From a virus: a DNA stretch of 41,953 bases. The first letter of the stretch is position 1. The number at the start of each line of letters is the position of its first letter. The stretch is from the IMG/VR virus record IMGVR_UViG_3300049057_000157, positions 1 to 41,953 of that record; one strand, 5' to 3'. Positions 1 to 6,531 of this stretch are shown piece after piece. The position numbers were made by a program, and so were the translations under genes. The notes below the pieces were generated by a model. It made no database searches, was not told the DNA's origin, and saw only the letters and a program-made list of their open reading frames with translations.

Positions 1-2
1 AC

Positions 3-60
3 GGCGACGGCTCCGGCTACGGCTCCGGCGACGGCTCCGGCTACGGCTACGGCTACGGCT
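3..60 (+). repeat. In-frame hexanucleotide tandem repeat, left-end copy
   Basis: Hexamers of the type GGCTAC, GGCGAC and GGCTCC are repeated in frame and encode alternating Gly and Tyr, Asp or Ser. The order differs from the copy at 41802-41889: at positions 6, 13 and 25 the left end has g, c, c where the aligned right end has t, a, a. This is consistent with repeat-unit variation within the phage population or with imperfect assembly of a tandem repeat. Confidence 0.9.
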
Positions 61-404
61 CGAAAGAATATATTGAATACATTCTTGACCAGGCGGCCGG
101 AAAACGCGGGCAAGAGTGCAGAGCACAGGGCGCCGTGCTGGCGTTCTGGCGGTCCAAGAAAGATGGCAGCCCTAGCAACGGTGGACGTGGTGGTGCCCGT
201 AAAGCTGGCGACGTGGAAGAAATTCCAGGACCACTAGCGGTTTGCACTGAAAACGCTTTGCACGCGACTTTCCATCCGCCGAATTGGAAGGGCGAGAAAC
301 TGTGGGTGGTGGCAATGTATCCGCCATTCCAAACAGACGAGGACAAACTTGGCGCGTTGAAGCGGGAGATCATCTGCGAGATCTCCAACTTCTTTGAGTC
401 GTGA
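3..404 (+). CDS. Gly-Tyr repeat protein, 3' part (5' part at 41760-41953)
   Basis: This is the downstream part of a gene that crosses the contig junction. Joined to 41760-41953 through the overlap at the ends, it gives a protein of about 157 residues starting MGIAEAFVNAGDC. The N-terminal part is a run of Gly-Tyr, Gly-Asp and Gly-Ser dipeptides encoded by hexamers (3-60). The C-terminal part is ordinary globular sequence with ALHATF, then WKGEKLWVVAMYP, then LKREIICEI. From memory this resembles a small uncharacterised domain (DUF7666-like) common in phages, often next to DUF6948 genes as here. Function is unknown. Gly-Tyr tracts are typical of flexible or aggregating linkers, but that is inference. 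Confidence 0.75.
   Translation, partial: GDGSGYGSGDGSGYGYGYGSKEYIEYILDQAAGKRGQECRAQGAVLAFWRSKKDGSPSNGGRGGARKAGDVEEIPGPLAVCTENALHATFHPPNWKGEKLWVVAMYPPFQTDEDKLGALKREIICEISNFFES
26..124 (+). repeat. Direct repeat of the window end (circular overlap)
   Basis: These 99 bases are identical to 41855-41953. The match stops upstream inside the hexamer repeat. A gene reading frame continues perfectly through the overlap, so the natural reading is a circular or terminally redundant molecule, not two separate gene copies. Confidence 0.9.
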
Positions 405-445
405 AATTAAATGCATATTATGAGTAACTCACAAAGGAGAAAACC

Positions 446-658
446 ATGTCAGACATACCGAACATAGACCAAGAGCCGATGCTACAGTTTTTCGCTTTCA
501 AGCATTTGCCCGAGCACTTGCAAAATACTTCAGCGGCTTTCTACTCGTTGGCTCAAGAGCTTGTTAGAGAAGTGCCGCGAAATCCAGAGCGGACAGTTGC
601 ACTGCGCAAATTGCTAGAGGCGAAAGATTGCGCAGTAAGGGCAGTCATCTACAAATAG
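446..658 (+). CDS. Acb2/Tad1 hairpin-family protein, candidate anti-CBASS
   Basis: A 70-residue protein with a good ribosome site (AAAGGAG at 433-439). It reads LQFFAFKHLPEHLQNTSAAF near the N-terminus and PRNPERTVALRKLLEAKDC near the C-terminus. I recognise this as the pattern of the small helical-hairpin family that includes Acb2 and Tad1-type phage proteins, which bind cyclic oligonucleotides and so block CBASS (or, for Tad1, Thoeris) signalling. The length fits (family about 60-90 residues). It sits in a block of small accessory genes, as anti-defence genes usually do. The family call is from memory; ligand binding cannot be told from sequence, and many members are uncharacterised. Confidence 0.7.
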   Translation: MSDIPNIDQEPMLQFFAFKHLPEHLQNTSAAFYSLAQELVREVPRNPERTVALRKLLEAKDCAVRAVIYK

Positions 659-665
659 CGACACC

Positions 666-959
666 ATGAAAATCACCGCTTTTGACACACGCAGAAACAG
701 CAGCAAAGGCATCTTTTGGAGGGGCTATGTATATGAAGGCGCTCCGAAAGTTGGACGAAGCCGCGTAATGGTGATTGAAGATTGCGGTGATTACCTCATG
801 GTTTCGGACTATGAAACCGGAGGCTGGAGCAGTCGATGCGTTCCAAAAGGCGAGCCACAACGGGTGAACCGGATAGGACCAGGGCGACCAACAAAAGCCA
901 GAATTGACATGCTCAAAGACGAACTATCTGCCCGTTCTCGATGGGCGCAAATAACATAA
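666..959 (+). CDS. Small hypothetical protein
   Basis: A 97-residue protein that I do not recognise. The first 60 residues are rich in beta-type sequence with Trp and Tyr (GIFWRGYVYEG, then YETGGWSSRCVPKG). The last 30 residues are basic, with GRPTKARIDMLKDEL, which is likely helical. There is no clear ribosome site, but it begins 8 bases after the preceding stop, so coupled translation in an operon is likely. Confidence 0.55.
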   Translation: MKITAFDTRRNSSKGIFWRGYVYEGAPKVGRSRVMVIEDCGDYLMVSDYETGGWSSRCVPKGEPQRVNRIGPGRPTKARIDMLKDELSARSRWAQIT

Positions 960-985
960 TTGGGCAGTATCAGACGGAGGGAAAC

Positions 986-1273
986 ATGGACGAAGAAGCA
1001 GATGCTAACGACACCTGGGCGCAGTTGGAAGCCGTGCTTAATGGTGAGGAAACGTTCTTGACCGAACAAGAGCGCGAGGTAATTAAGCGCCGTTACTTCA
1101 CTGGTGCCGCTCTTGAAGCGTTGCCCGAAGGAACCGGAGTGGTCAAAAACTCTTACAGCTTTAGCGACTTGAAACGCAAAGGACATCCAGAGAACGACGA
1201 GTGGCATACGTGCGGCAAAATGTTCTTGAATCCTTTGGAAGCTATACAAACCATTCTCGACACTGAGACATAA
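986..1273 (+). CDS. Small acidic hypothetical protein
   Basis: The frame is open from 941, but the ATG at 986 has a strong ribosome site (GGAGGG just upstream) and avoids overlap with the preceding gene. The resulting 95-residue protein starts MDEEADANDTWAQLEAVLNG and has an acidic helical N-terminus with LTEQEREVIKRRYFTG. That stretch resembles the helical segment of sigma-region-4-type proteins (ExEREVIxxRY), but no HTH follows. Function unknown. Confidence 0.6.
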   Translation: MDEEADANDTWAQLEAVLNGEETFLTEQEREVIKRRYFTGAALEALPEGTGVVKNSYSFSDLKRKGHPENDEWHTCGKMFLNPLEAIQTILDTET

Positions 1274-1294
1274 GCTACGTTAACGGACACTCAA

Positions 1295-1516
1295 ATGAAC
1301 GATTCAAACTACAACCTATGCATGGATCGCCTGCGTAAATACAAAGCGCAAGCGTTGAAGCAAGCCGCGTCCGAGTTTCCCGATCATCCGGCGCCGGACA
1401 AAGCGGCCTGCATTGCTGCGGTTGAGATTCTTAAAGAGATCATGACCGCCGCCTGGGGTGACATACCACAGTACGCGCTACATGCCATGCGCGCTTTTAT
1501 GCAGGAGCACCAGTAA
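1295..1516 (+). CDS. Small helical hypothetical protein
   Basis: A 73-residue, mostly alpha-helical protein (MDRLRKYKAQALKQAASEFP, then AACIAAVEILKEIMTAAWGD). I do not recognise the family. Its stop codon shares bases with the next start (TAATG), which supports a real, translationally coupled gene. Confidence 0.55.
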   Translation: MNDSNYNLCMDRLRKYKAQALKQAASEFPDHPAPDKAACIAAVEILKEIMTAAWGDIPQYALHAMRAFMQEHQ

Positions 1517-1701
1517 TGTGCCAACACGCACAGAATGCCGATGAGATTTACGAGTGCGACGATTGCAGGCAGCAACTTTGCCGTTGGTGCAAAGTAGACA
1601 TAGAAAGCTTAGAGCTGACTGTGTGTGACGATTGCGCCGATGAGCGAGCACGGGAGAGGTTCTACAACGAACACGCTCCAACAAACGCAGATTACCTTTG
1701 A
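1516..1701 (+). CDS. Cys-rich small protein, probable zinc binder
   Basis: Sixty-one residues with Cys pairs CDDC, CRWC and CDDC, plus a His and Cys near the N-terminus (MCQHAQNADEIYECDDC). The pattern suggests one or two zinc sites of a treble-clef or B-box-like type. The start overlaps the previous stop. Role unknown; such small zinc proteins are common in phage accessory blocks. Confidence 0.6.
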   Translation: MCQHAQNADEIYECDDCRQQLCRWCKVDIESLELTVCDDCADERARERFYNEHAPTNADYL

Positions 1702-1736
1702 AACATAAGAATGCTACTCAGACGCTGGAGGGAACC

Positions 1737-1958
1737 TTGGAAGAACTGAACACGGGCTACATCAAGAGATTAGACGAGCTTGCGTACAAGATCGTTGAGC
1801 AAGAGGCGGTTACAGCGAATCAGCGCAACACGCTTCAGAATACAGATCCAAGCGAACTGCGAGCCTATCTAAGCGGAATCCGAGCCGGATTGAACTTCGC
1901 AAGCAAACTATTGAACGAAGAGCGCGTTGCCGCACAATACGTTGACTACAGCAAATAA
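1737..1958 (+). CDS. Small helical hypothetical protein
   Basis: The frame is open from a TTG at 1698 that overlaps the previous stop. The TTG at 1737 is preceded by GGAGGG (1727-1732) and is the better-supported start, giving 73 residues. The sequence is helical and charged (YIKRLDELAYKIVEQEAVTA, then RAGLNFASKLLNEERVAAQY). I do not recognise it. If the 1698 start is used the protein has 86 residues. Confidence 0.5.
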   Translation: MEELNTGYIKRLDELAYKIVEQEAVTANQRNTLQNTDPSELRAYLSGIRAGLNFASKLLNEERVAAQYVDYSK

Positions 1959-1989
1959 GCATAACAAGGAGTTATCCCCGGAGGTGCTA

Positions 1990-2169
1990 ATGCCCGAAGA
2001 CACGTACATACGCCATTCGGAAAAGGAGCTGGTGGCGAAGGTTTGCGGTTACTGCCTGCGCAAGATCAAGAAGCGCCTGCTAGAACCGCCACGAAAACTG
2101 ATGGCTACCTCGCACCCTTGCGACCACTGCCCCGCGTACTACGCGAAAACTACAGTGAGATACAAATGA
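1990..2169 (+). CDS. Small Cys-pair (zinc-type) protein
   Basis: The ATG at 1990 follows GGAGGT at 1980-1985, so I prefer it to the ATG at 1927, which would overlap the preceding gene. The 59-residue product has CGYC and CDHC pairs separated by a basic linker, a likely single zinc knuckle. The next gene overlaps by ATGA at 2166. Function unknown. Confidence 0.55.
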   Translation: MPEDTYIRHSEKELVAKVCGYCLRKIKKRLLEPPRKLMATSHPCDHCPAYYAKTTVRYK

Positions 2170-2483
2170 CCTATCAAGGCGAAGGACACGAAGATAACGA
2201 TGGGAATTTCTGGCGTGACTGCATCTGCACTTATGACGCTAAGTCTAAGGGTTGCTCAGTCTGCGAAAAAAATCCCATCCTGCCAATCTGCTTCGGCTGC
2301 GCTGAACGGATTTCTCAGACCGAAACGAGAGTTAAGCACGAGCGGAGTTTAAACGTTGCCGGTGTCACCCTGGATCTCAAACTCAGGATGCACATGCAAG
2401 GTAAATGTATTGACGATGCAGCCAGGCGAATCGAAGGAATCGCCAAGCGCATGCGTCAAGAATTGGGAATCCAAGAAACATAA
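2166..2483 (+). CDS. Cys-rich hypothetical protein
   Basis: The ATG at 2166 overlaps the preceding stop in an ATGA arrangement, giving 105 residues; the longer open frame from 2043 would lie inside the previous gene. The N-terminal half holds CIC, CSVC and CFGC clusters, probably zinc-binding. The C-terminal half is helical and basic (DDAARRIEGIAKRMRQELG). Not recognised. Confidence 0.55.
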   Translation: MTYQGEGHEDNDGNFWRDCICTYDAKSKGCSVCEKNPILPICFGCAERISQTETRVKHERSLNVAGVTLDLKLRMHMQGKCIDDAARRIEGIAKRMRQELGIQET

Positions 2484-2499
2484 GGGACAGGATCAGATC

Positions 2500-3021
2500 G
2501 TGGGACTCAAGCTGAAAGACTACTGGCAAACGCCGCAAGCCTTATTTGATGAACTGAACAAGGAGTTCAGGTTCACCCTGGACGTGTGCGCAAACGCGGA
2601 CAACGCCAAGTGCCGTCGCTACTTCGACGAACAAATGGACGGGCTGAAGCAGTCGTGGGCTGGACAAGTTTGCTGGATGAACCCACCCTACAGCCAGGTC
2701 AGCAAATGGCTTGCCAAAGCCCATTACGAAACCGTTGACCACGCTGATACCAAAGTAGTGGCGCTGATTAATGTGGCGACGGACACACAGTACTGGCATA
2801 GTCACGTCATTAACGCGGGATGTGAAGTGCGTTTCCTGAAAGGACGCGTGCGGTTTGTACCGCCAATAGGACTCCAAGAATCCTCACCACGATACGCCAG
2901 CGCAATTGTTATCTACGACCCGCCGAAGTTTCAACGCTACGAAGAAGCCATTCAATACCCGCCAGATCAGCGGCTTGAAATGGTGAAGCTCATGGCGAAG
3001 ATGCTTGGCGTTAACTACTGA
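2500..3021 (+). CDS. Phage-type N6-adenine DNA methyltransferase
   Basis: From the GTG at 2500 the protein has 173 residues and opens with DYWQTPQALFDELNKEF, the hallmark N-terminus of phage Dam-like methyltransferases (Pfam Dam, PF05869). The catalytic NPPYS (motif IV, D/N-PP-Y) is near residue 64, and a FTLDVCA segment fits the cofactor-binding part. Members transfer a methyl group from SAM to adenine N6, which can protect phage DNA from restriction. The open frame extends upstream to 2356 but would overlap the previous gene by about 130 bases, so the short start is chosen. An HNH nuclease gene follows directly. Confidence 0.85.
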   Translation: MGLKLKDYWQTPQALFDELNKEFRFTLDVCANADNAKCRRYFDEQMDGLKQSWAGQVCWMNPPYSQVSKWLAKAHYETVDHADTKVVALINVATDTQYWHSHVINAGCEVRFLKGRVRFVPPIGLQESSPRYASAIVIYDPPKFQRYEEAIQYPPDQRLEMVKLMAKMLGVNY

Positions 3022-3042
3022 AGCATAGGAGGCACGAATCAA

Positions 3043-3492
3043 GTGGATACACCTTGCATTGAGTGGGAAGGAAGCTTGACCCGCAAGGGTTATGGACAAG
3101 TCACCCTTACAATTGATGGGCGACGGAAGCCATGGCGCGTGCATCGCGTGGAATGGATGAAGCATCACGGTCCTATCCCGGATGGACTGCATGTGCTCCA
3201 CAAATGCGATAACAGGAAGTGCTACAACATCGAGCACCTTTTCCTTGGAACGGATCTCGATAATCATCGCGATCGCATCAGCAAAGGGCGCCCTAGCGGC
3301 GCTCGGCAAGGGGAGCTGCATGGCAAAGCCAAGTTGAGCAACGACACCGTACGGTTTATCAAGTTGGCACTACAAGACGGTGCCAGCAAAAGTTACTTAG
3401 CCAGGCAATTCTCGGTTACGCCTGCCGCTATCCGTAATATTGCCATTGGCAAAACTTGGGGATGGATGAATGTCAACACAATGAATCAGTAG
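3043..3492 (+). CDS. HNH endonuclease with C-terminal HTH
   Basis: A 149-residue protein. CIEWEGSLTRKGYGQ, VHRVEWMKHHGPIPDGLHVL and CDNRKCYNIEHLFLGT are the signature of phage HNH_3-type nucleases: H of HVLH, N of CDN, and H of IEHL form the beta-beta-alpha-metal site. The last third (DGASKSYLARQFSVTPAAIR) looks like a helix-turn-helix for DNA recognition. Such free-standing genes often behave as homing endonucleases. Start is GTG at 3043 with AGGAGG upstream. Its position just after a methyltransferase could suggest restriction, but a mobile homing gene is the simpler reading. Confidence 0.85.
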   Translation: MDTPCIEWEGSLTRKGYGQVTLTIDGRRKPWRVHRVEWMKHHGPIPDGLHVLHKCDNRKCYNIEHLFLGTDLDNHRDRISKGRPSGARQGELHGKAKLSNDTVRFIKLALQDGASKSYLARQFSVTPAAIRNIAIGKTWGWMNVNTMNQ

Positions 3493-3507
3493 AGGAATTA
3501 TCAGCAA

Positions 3508-3933
3508 ATGGACCTTATCGACGCATTCCAAGAGAGCTTGGTAGACAAGCTTCAAGCTGTCACAAAACAAAAGGACGCAGCCTATGCGGAACGCAACAAG
3601 CTAGTCCTGTTGATCGCGTCAATCTATGACAGTTGGCTCAGCCGTCATCCTGAAGAAGACAAAGAATGGGAAGACGATTGGCGTTGGATAGTCACCGTAG
3701 ACATCAACGGCGATCAGGCAACCTGGCACATTCACGACTCAGAATATGAGCAGTTCACGAAAGCCGTAGGCGTTCGATGGTGCACCCCTAGCAAAGGCAC
3801 CGCACCACTATGGGACGGACACACGACCGAAGAAAAGTATCAGCGTATCGTTGATGAGTCTGTGAGCAATGGTACAGCTAAAGCGAAAGATTACTGCCCC
3901 GTGTGCGGGGACGACGGATCTCCAAGATACTAA
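3508..3933 (+). CDS. Hypothetical phage protein
   Basis: A 141-residue protein. It begins with a helical coiled segment (DAFQESLVDKLQAVTKQKDA), followed by a mixed region with many Trp residues (EWEDDWRWIVTVDINGDQATWH). It also has WDGHTTEEKYQRI, a phrase I have seen in uncharacterised phage proteins, and a C-terminal CPVCGDD. No function can be assigned. Ribosome site AGAGGA lies upstream. Confidence 0.65.
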   Translation: MDLIDAFQESLVDKLQAVTKQKDAAYAERNKLVLLIASIYDSWLSRHPEEDKEWEDDWRWIVTVDINGDQATWHIHDSEYEQFTKAVGVRWCTPSKGTAPLWDGHTTEEKYQRIVDESVSNGTAKAKDYCPVCGDDGSPRY

Positions 3934-3954
3934 ATTACCGAGGAATTTAAGAAA

Positions 3955-4206
3955 GTGGTTGAATACAATCCAAACCGAGACAGAGACGTGACTGTGAACA
4001 TCTGTCATGACCACGTTGTGAAGATCGACAAGCTGTATGGTCCATGGGCGGTTTGGCCCATTCGTACTAGGCTGGATTATCAAACAGAAGATTGGGTTAT
4101 CGAGCAGTTGCATTGTCGAGAAAAGGACAATGCTGACGAAACCTTTTGGGTAGAAATGGCACGCTTCCCTGCGTGGCCGCCGACCAACACAAGTTGTGCG
4201 GACTAA
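3955..4206 (+). CDS. Small hypothetical protein
   Basis: Eighty-three residues from a GTG at 3955, preceded by GAGGAA about 10 bases upstream. The sequence (VTVNICHDHVVKIDKLYGPW, then DWVIEQLHCREKDNADETFW) looks like a compact beta-rich domain. Not recognised. Confidence 0.5.
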   Translation: MVEYNPNRDRDVTVNICHDHVVKIDKLYGPWAVWPIRTRLDYQTEDWVIEQLHCREKDNADETFWVEMARFPAWPPTNTSCAD

Positions 4207-4230
4207 CTTAAATACGATTATAGGTAACTC

Positions 4231-4524
4231 ATGCTCATCCACTATGACGACTTAGGCGAACTGGAACTCGTTGGAGAGTGCACCGTTAACGGTGGATTCG
4301 GTCCAATCAACCTCTACCGCTGTAAACTCTGCGGCAAACAATACGACGGCACCGACTATGAAGAGATTGGCGAAGACACCCACCCGGAATGGACATTGTT
4401 CCGCGATGGAGAGAACAAAGGTATGTGGCAATGTACTGACTGTTCAGCCCTTCGCTATTACCCGAAACCACACTATTGCGGCGGTACCGATTTTGAAAAA
4501 CACTATCGCTATCCCAAGCGATAA
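4231..4524 (+). CDS. Double zinc-ribbon-like hypothetical protein
   Basis: Ninety-seven residues with CKLCGKQYDG, CTDCSALRYY and a further C in HYCGG, suggesting at least one zinc site. It is the last plus-strand gene before the convergent late block. Function unknown. Confidence 0.6.
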   Translation: MLIHYDDLGELELVGECTVNGGFGPINLYRCKLCGKQYDGTDYEEIGEDTHPEWTLFRDGENKGMWQCTDCSALRYYPKPHYCGGTDFEKHYRYPKR

Positions 4525-4544
4525 AACATAACCATCCTACTCAG

Positions 4545-4626
4545 CCACAGATCGTCTAAAGGTAGGACACCGCAAATGGGTTTGTGTACGCCCGCGGAAA
4601 TGCCGGTTCGACCCCGGCTCTGGGTC
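4545..4626 (+). tRNA. tRNA-like fold with an enlarged anticodon arm (probably degenerate)
   Basis: The 3' half is a clear T-arm: GCCGG-TTCGACC-CCGGC at 4602-4618. The 5' half has a tRNA-like D-arm (GTCTAAAGGTAGGAC, 4554-4568). The acceptor strands 4545-4551 and 4619-4625 pair at five of seven positions, and there is no encoded CCA. The anticodon arm is abnormal: CCGC/GCGG stacks on GGG/CCC with a 5' AAAT bulge, leaving a 10-base loop (TTTGTGTACG), so no anticodon can be assigned with confidence. It lies in the convergent spacer and touches the stop of the gene at 4625. It may be a decayed tRNA, a tRNA mimic or an att-site relic. Confidence 0.45.
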
Positions 4627-4855
4627 ATTTATCTTTCTTCTTCAGGATCAATGTCAGCATCGGAATACCGAGCACCACAAGACCGGCCGTTATCGCTTGT
4701 CCAACTTGATCGACAAATGCTTGCGGCGGATGGTAGATCTGTCCAGCTTTGACCGTGCTGTAGCCTTCGATCAGCAACATGGATGAGTACACAAACAAAA
4801 GGGTGGCAATCACCCAACTGGCGATCGTCAGTAGCTTTGAGACTTCATTTGGCAT
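4625..4855 (-). CDS. Two-TM membrane protein, candidate holin
   Basis: Seventy-six residues with two strong membrane segments (ASWVIATLLFVYSSMLLIEG and AITAGLVVLGIPMLTLIL) and a basic tail LKKKDK. Two TM helices, a short loop and a charged C-terminus fit a class II-like holin. It is the last gene of the late block, downstream of the endolysin, within a cluster of small membrane proteins. The role is inferred from topology and position only. Confidence 0.65.
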   Translation of the reverse strand: MPNEVSKLLTIASWVIATLLFVYSSMLLIEGYSTVKAGQIYHPPQAFVDQVGQAITAGLVVLGIPMLTLILKKKDK

Positions 4856-4997
4856 CTTGCAGGACCTGCCGGACTGCCAGCAGTCCTTGCGCGGTAGAGC
4901 TCTTTAATAGTGCACCAGCGGTAAATGCAATCACAAGTATTGTCAGCAACGCGGCAACTCGATGTGCTGGCGTCTTGGATTCATTCAGAGCAATCAT
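4845..4997 (-). CDS. 50-residue single-TM protein, lysis cluster
   Basis: A 50-residue frame starts at an ATG with GGAGG about 10 bases upstream and overlaps the start of the next gene (4855). It has one hydrophobic helix (VAALLTILVIAFTAGALL), followed by a short polar tail ending RQVLQDAK. Tight packing between 5000 and 4855, plus the ribosome site, supports a real gene. It could be a second lysis protein (antiholin or spanin-like), but no lipobox is present. Confidence 0.6.
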   Translation of the reverse strand: MIALNESKTPAHRVAALLTILVIAFTAGALLKSSTAQGLLAVRQVLQDAK

Positions 4998-4999
4998 CT

Positions 5000-5233
5000 T
5001 CAGTCAGCCTCCATGATGTGTGCGAATAGCTTGACAGTGATCTGAAATGCTTTGATCACATGCGGTTGTACGTCTTTGACAAATGCCACACTCTTGCCCC
5101 AGATAAGCGCATACTCACGCTTTCCGTTCTCGAACTCCGGAAGTCCGTCCTTGTCGAGATCATCATCAGCCGCATCAAGCTTAGCTTGGACGAATTTCAG
5201 TCCTTTAATTCCTGCAATTACAGCTTTGAACAT
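5000..5233 (-). CDS. Small hypothetical protein of the lysis cluster
   Basis: Seventy-seven residues with GGGAGG upstream of the start. An amphipathic N-terminus (MFKAVIAGIKGLKFVQAKLD) is followed by an acidic stretch DAADDDLDKDGLPEFENGK, which has the look of a single EF-hand-like calcium loop (DxDxDG). A hydrophobic C-terminal helix follows (VIKAFQITVKLFAHIM). Function unknown; its position suggests release or lysis. Confidence 0.6.
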   Translation of the reverse strand: MFKAVIAGIKGLKFVQAKLDAADDDLDKDGLPEFENGKREYALIWGKSVAFVKDVQPHVIKAFQITVKLFAHIMEAD

Positions 5234-5244
5234 GCTAAGCCTCC

Positions 5245-6084
5245 CTACGGTGTTGGTCTGACAATCATCCAGTTCACAACCGAATCGTCTTGGGCGTCAT
5301 TGGACGTGATCGTGAACGAGGCACCGTTGCTGATCGTGTATTCCAGCTGCCCCTCTTCGGCTTCAGTGCCGCTCACACGGGTGATGAATATCCGGTCCCC
5401 AGTAGCAACACTGGTATTGTTGACGGTCACGGTGCCACCAGATAGGGTGGCTGTGCCCAGCATGGCGTTACTGCCCTCTTTGATTTGCAGGCCGCCGCCG
5501 GCTGTGTTGTTAGCGATGTTGCCCGTGGCGGTGACTGAACCGGCAACTGTAACTCCATTTTGCGCCGAGATTAAACTAGCAAAGAAGGACTGACCAAACA
5601 CTGCGAAATTGCTTGGCACAAACCCACTCTGGTCGCCATTCCAGCTTGCGCTCATTAAATTCCACGAAGTCCCATCGCAAAAAAGCAGGAACTTGATTGG
5701 ACCGTAGGTCCCCAGAGGCGCACTAAATACCGTGGTGCCACCATTATCAGCATGAAGCTTGAGGGTAAAGGTGCCGGTACAACCGGTTAGTACGCTGCCG
5801 CAAAACAACTTGCCCTTGCTTGTGGCAATGGGCGGCAGTACAACGTCGGGGTTTGCGAGGGCACCGCCAACGGTGAATACGCTCGAGTCATCGTACAAGA
5901 GTTGGTGGTTATCGGCAGTGATCGCAAGCGGAACGCTACCACCAGGCAGGGCACCGTATGCGCTACCGCCGCCACCATTGGCGACGCTGACTGGAACTGG
6001 AACGCCACCAGAGGCATAACCGCTGGCAAGCGAGGGCAGGACGGTCAGAAATGACAAAACGAAGGCTAGAAGGATCCTTACCAT
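5245..6084 (-). CDS. Exported fibre-like protein with signal peptide
   Basis: A 279-residue protein that opens with a Sec signal peptide (RILLAFVLSFLTVLPSLASG, likely cut after SLA). The body is Gly/Thr/Ser-rich and beta-structured. The C-terminus (ATGDRIFITRVSGTEAEEGQ, then FTITSNDAQDDSVVNWMIV) matches a head domain common at the ends of phage tail fibres and spikes. Such a receptor-binding-type domain on a protein with a signal peptide is unexpected, because tail fibres normally assemble in the cytoplasm. It directly follows two related small genes and overlaps the upstream stop by 7 bases. Confidence 0.75.
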   Translation of the reverse strand: MVRILLAFVLSFLTVLPSLASGYASGGVPVPVSVANGGGGSAYGALPGGSVPLAITADNHQLLYDDSSVFTVGGALANPDVVLPPIATSKGKLFCGSVLTGCTGTFTLKLHADNGGTTVFSAPLGTYGPIKFLLFCDGTSWNLMSASWNGDQSGFVPSNFAVFGQSFFASLISAQNGVTVAGSVTATGNIANNTAGGGLQIKEGSNAMLGTATLSGGTVTVNNTSVATGDRIFITRVSGTEAEEGQLEYTISNGASFTITSNDAQDDSVVNWMIVRPTP

Positions 6085-6527
6085 GCCAACACCGAGTACG
6101 TACCTGTTGCGGACGCTCCTAAGATTTTGAACGTGGTGATCGATGGTCCTTCGATAGTGACAGCGCCACCCGGTTCGACCCTGAAGTCTGCACTGGTAGC
6201 GGTACCGTCAGCAAAATCCACATACAGGATTGCTGCAGCGGGATCGGTCTTGACGATCACATGTCGGCTTGCCGCTGCCAGAGTTACGGTCGTACTAGTG
6301 TTTGGAACGCTAGCGGTGGTGTTAGTTATCGATGCCTGGGCAACACTGCCAGGAACAACAAATATGGGGTTTGTGGAGCTGAGAACGGCTCCACCTTGAC
6401 TAATTTGCACAGCACTTGGAGCGGCAGCATTGCTATGCGGTGCGAATGTGCCAGTTCCCGCCGCATAAGAAGGCAATGCAATGGCAAAAGCGGCAAACAG
6501 ACAAAGATATTTTGCAAACTTGTTCAT
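6078..6527 (-). CDS. Exported paralogue of the 6532-6837 protein
   Basis: From the ATG at 6527 the protein has 149 residues and a signal peptide (KYLCLFAAFAIALPSYAAG). The mature part is clearly related to the neighbouring gene product. Both have SI-N, then (I/V)PN-ST, DP-AA, a GP-I--F segment and a C-terminal AW. The open frame extends upstream to 6629, but that extension lies inside the neighbour and reads as shadow sequence. A small beta-domain, perhaps a fibre-tip or decoration unit. One copy keeps and the other lacks the export signal. Confidence 0.7.
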   Translation of the reverse strand: MNKFAKYLCLFAAFAIALPSYAAGTGTFAPHSNAAAPSAVQISQGGAVLSSTNPIFVVPGSVAQASITNTTASVPNTSTTVTLAAASRHVIVKTDPAAAILYVDFADGTATSADFRVEPGGAVTIEGPSITTFKILGASATGTYSVLAW

Positions 6528-6531
6528 TGAT

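Noticed and set aside
3-60. Short repeats reminiscent of a CRISPR or satellite array
   Set aside because: Units are 6 bases, have no spacers, and are in frame within a coding sequence, so this is a coding tandem repeat.
3808-4242. Minus-strand frame of 144 residues opposite the accessory genes
   Set aside because: It opposes well-packed plus-strand genes with ribosome sites and shows no recognisable domain.
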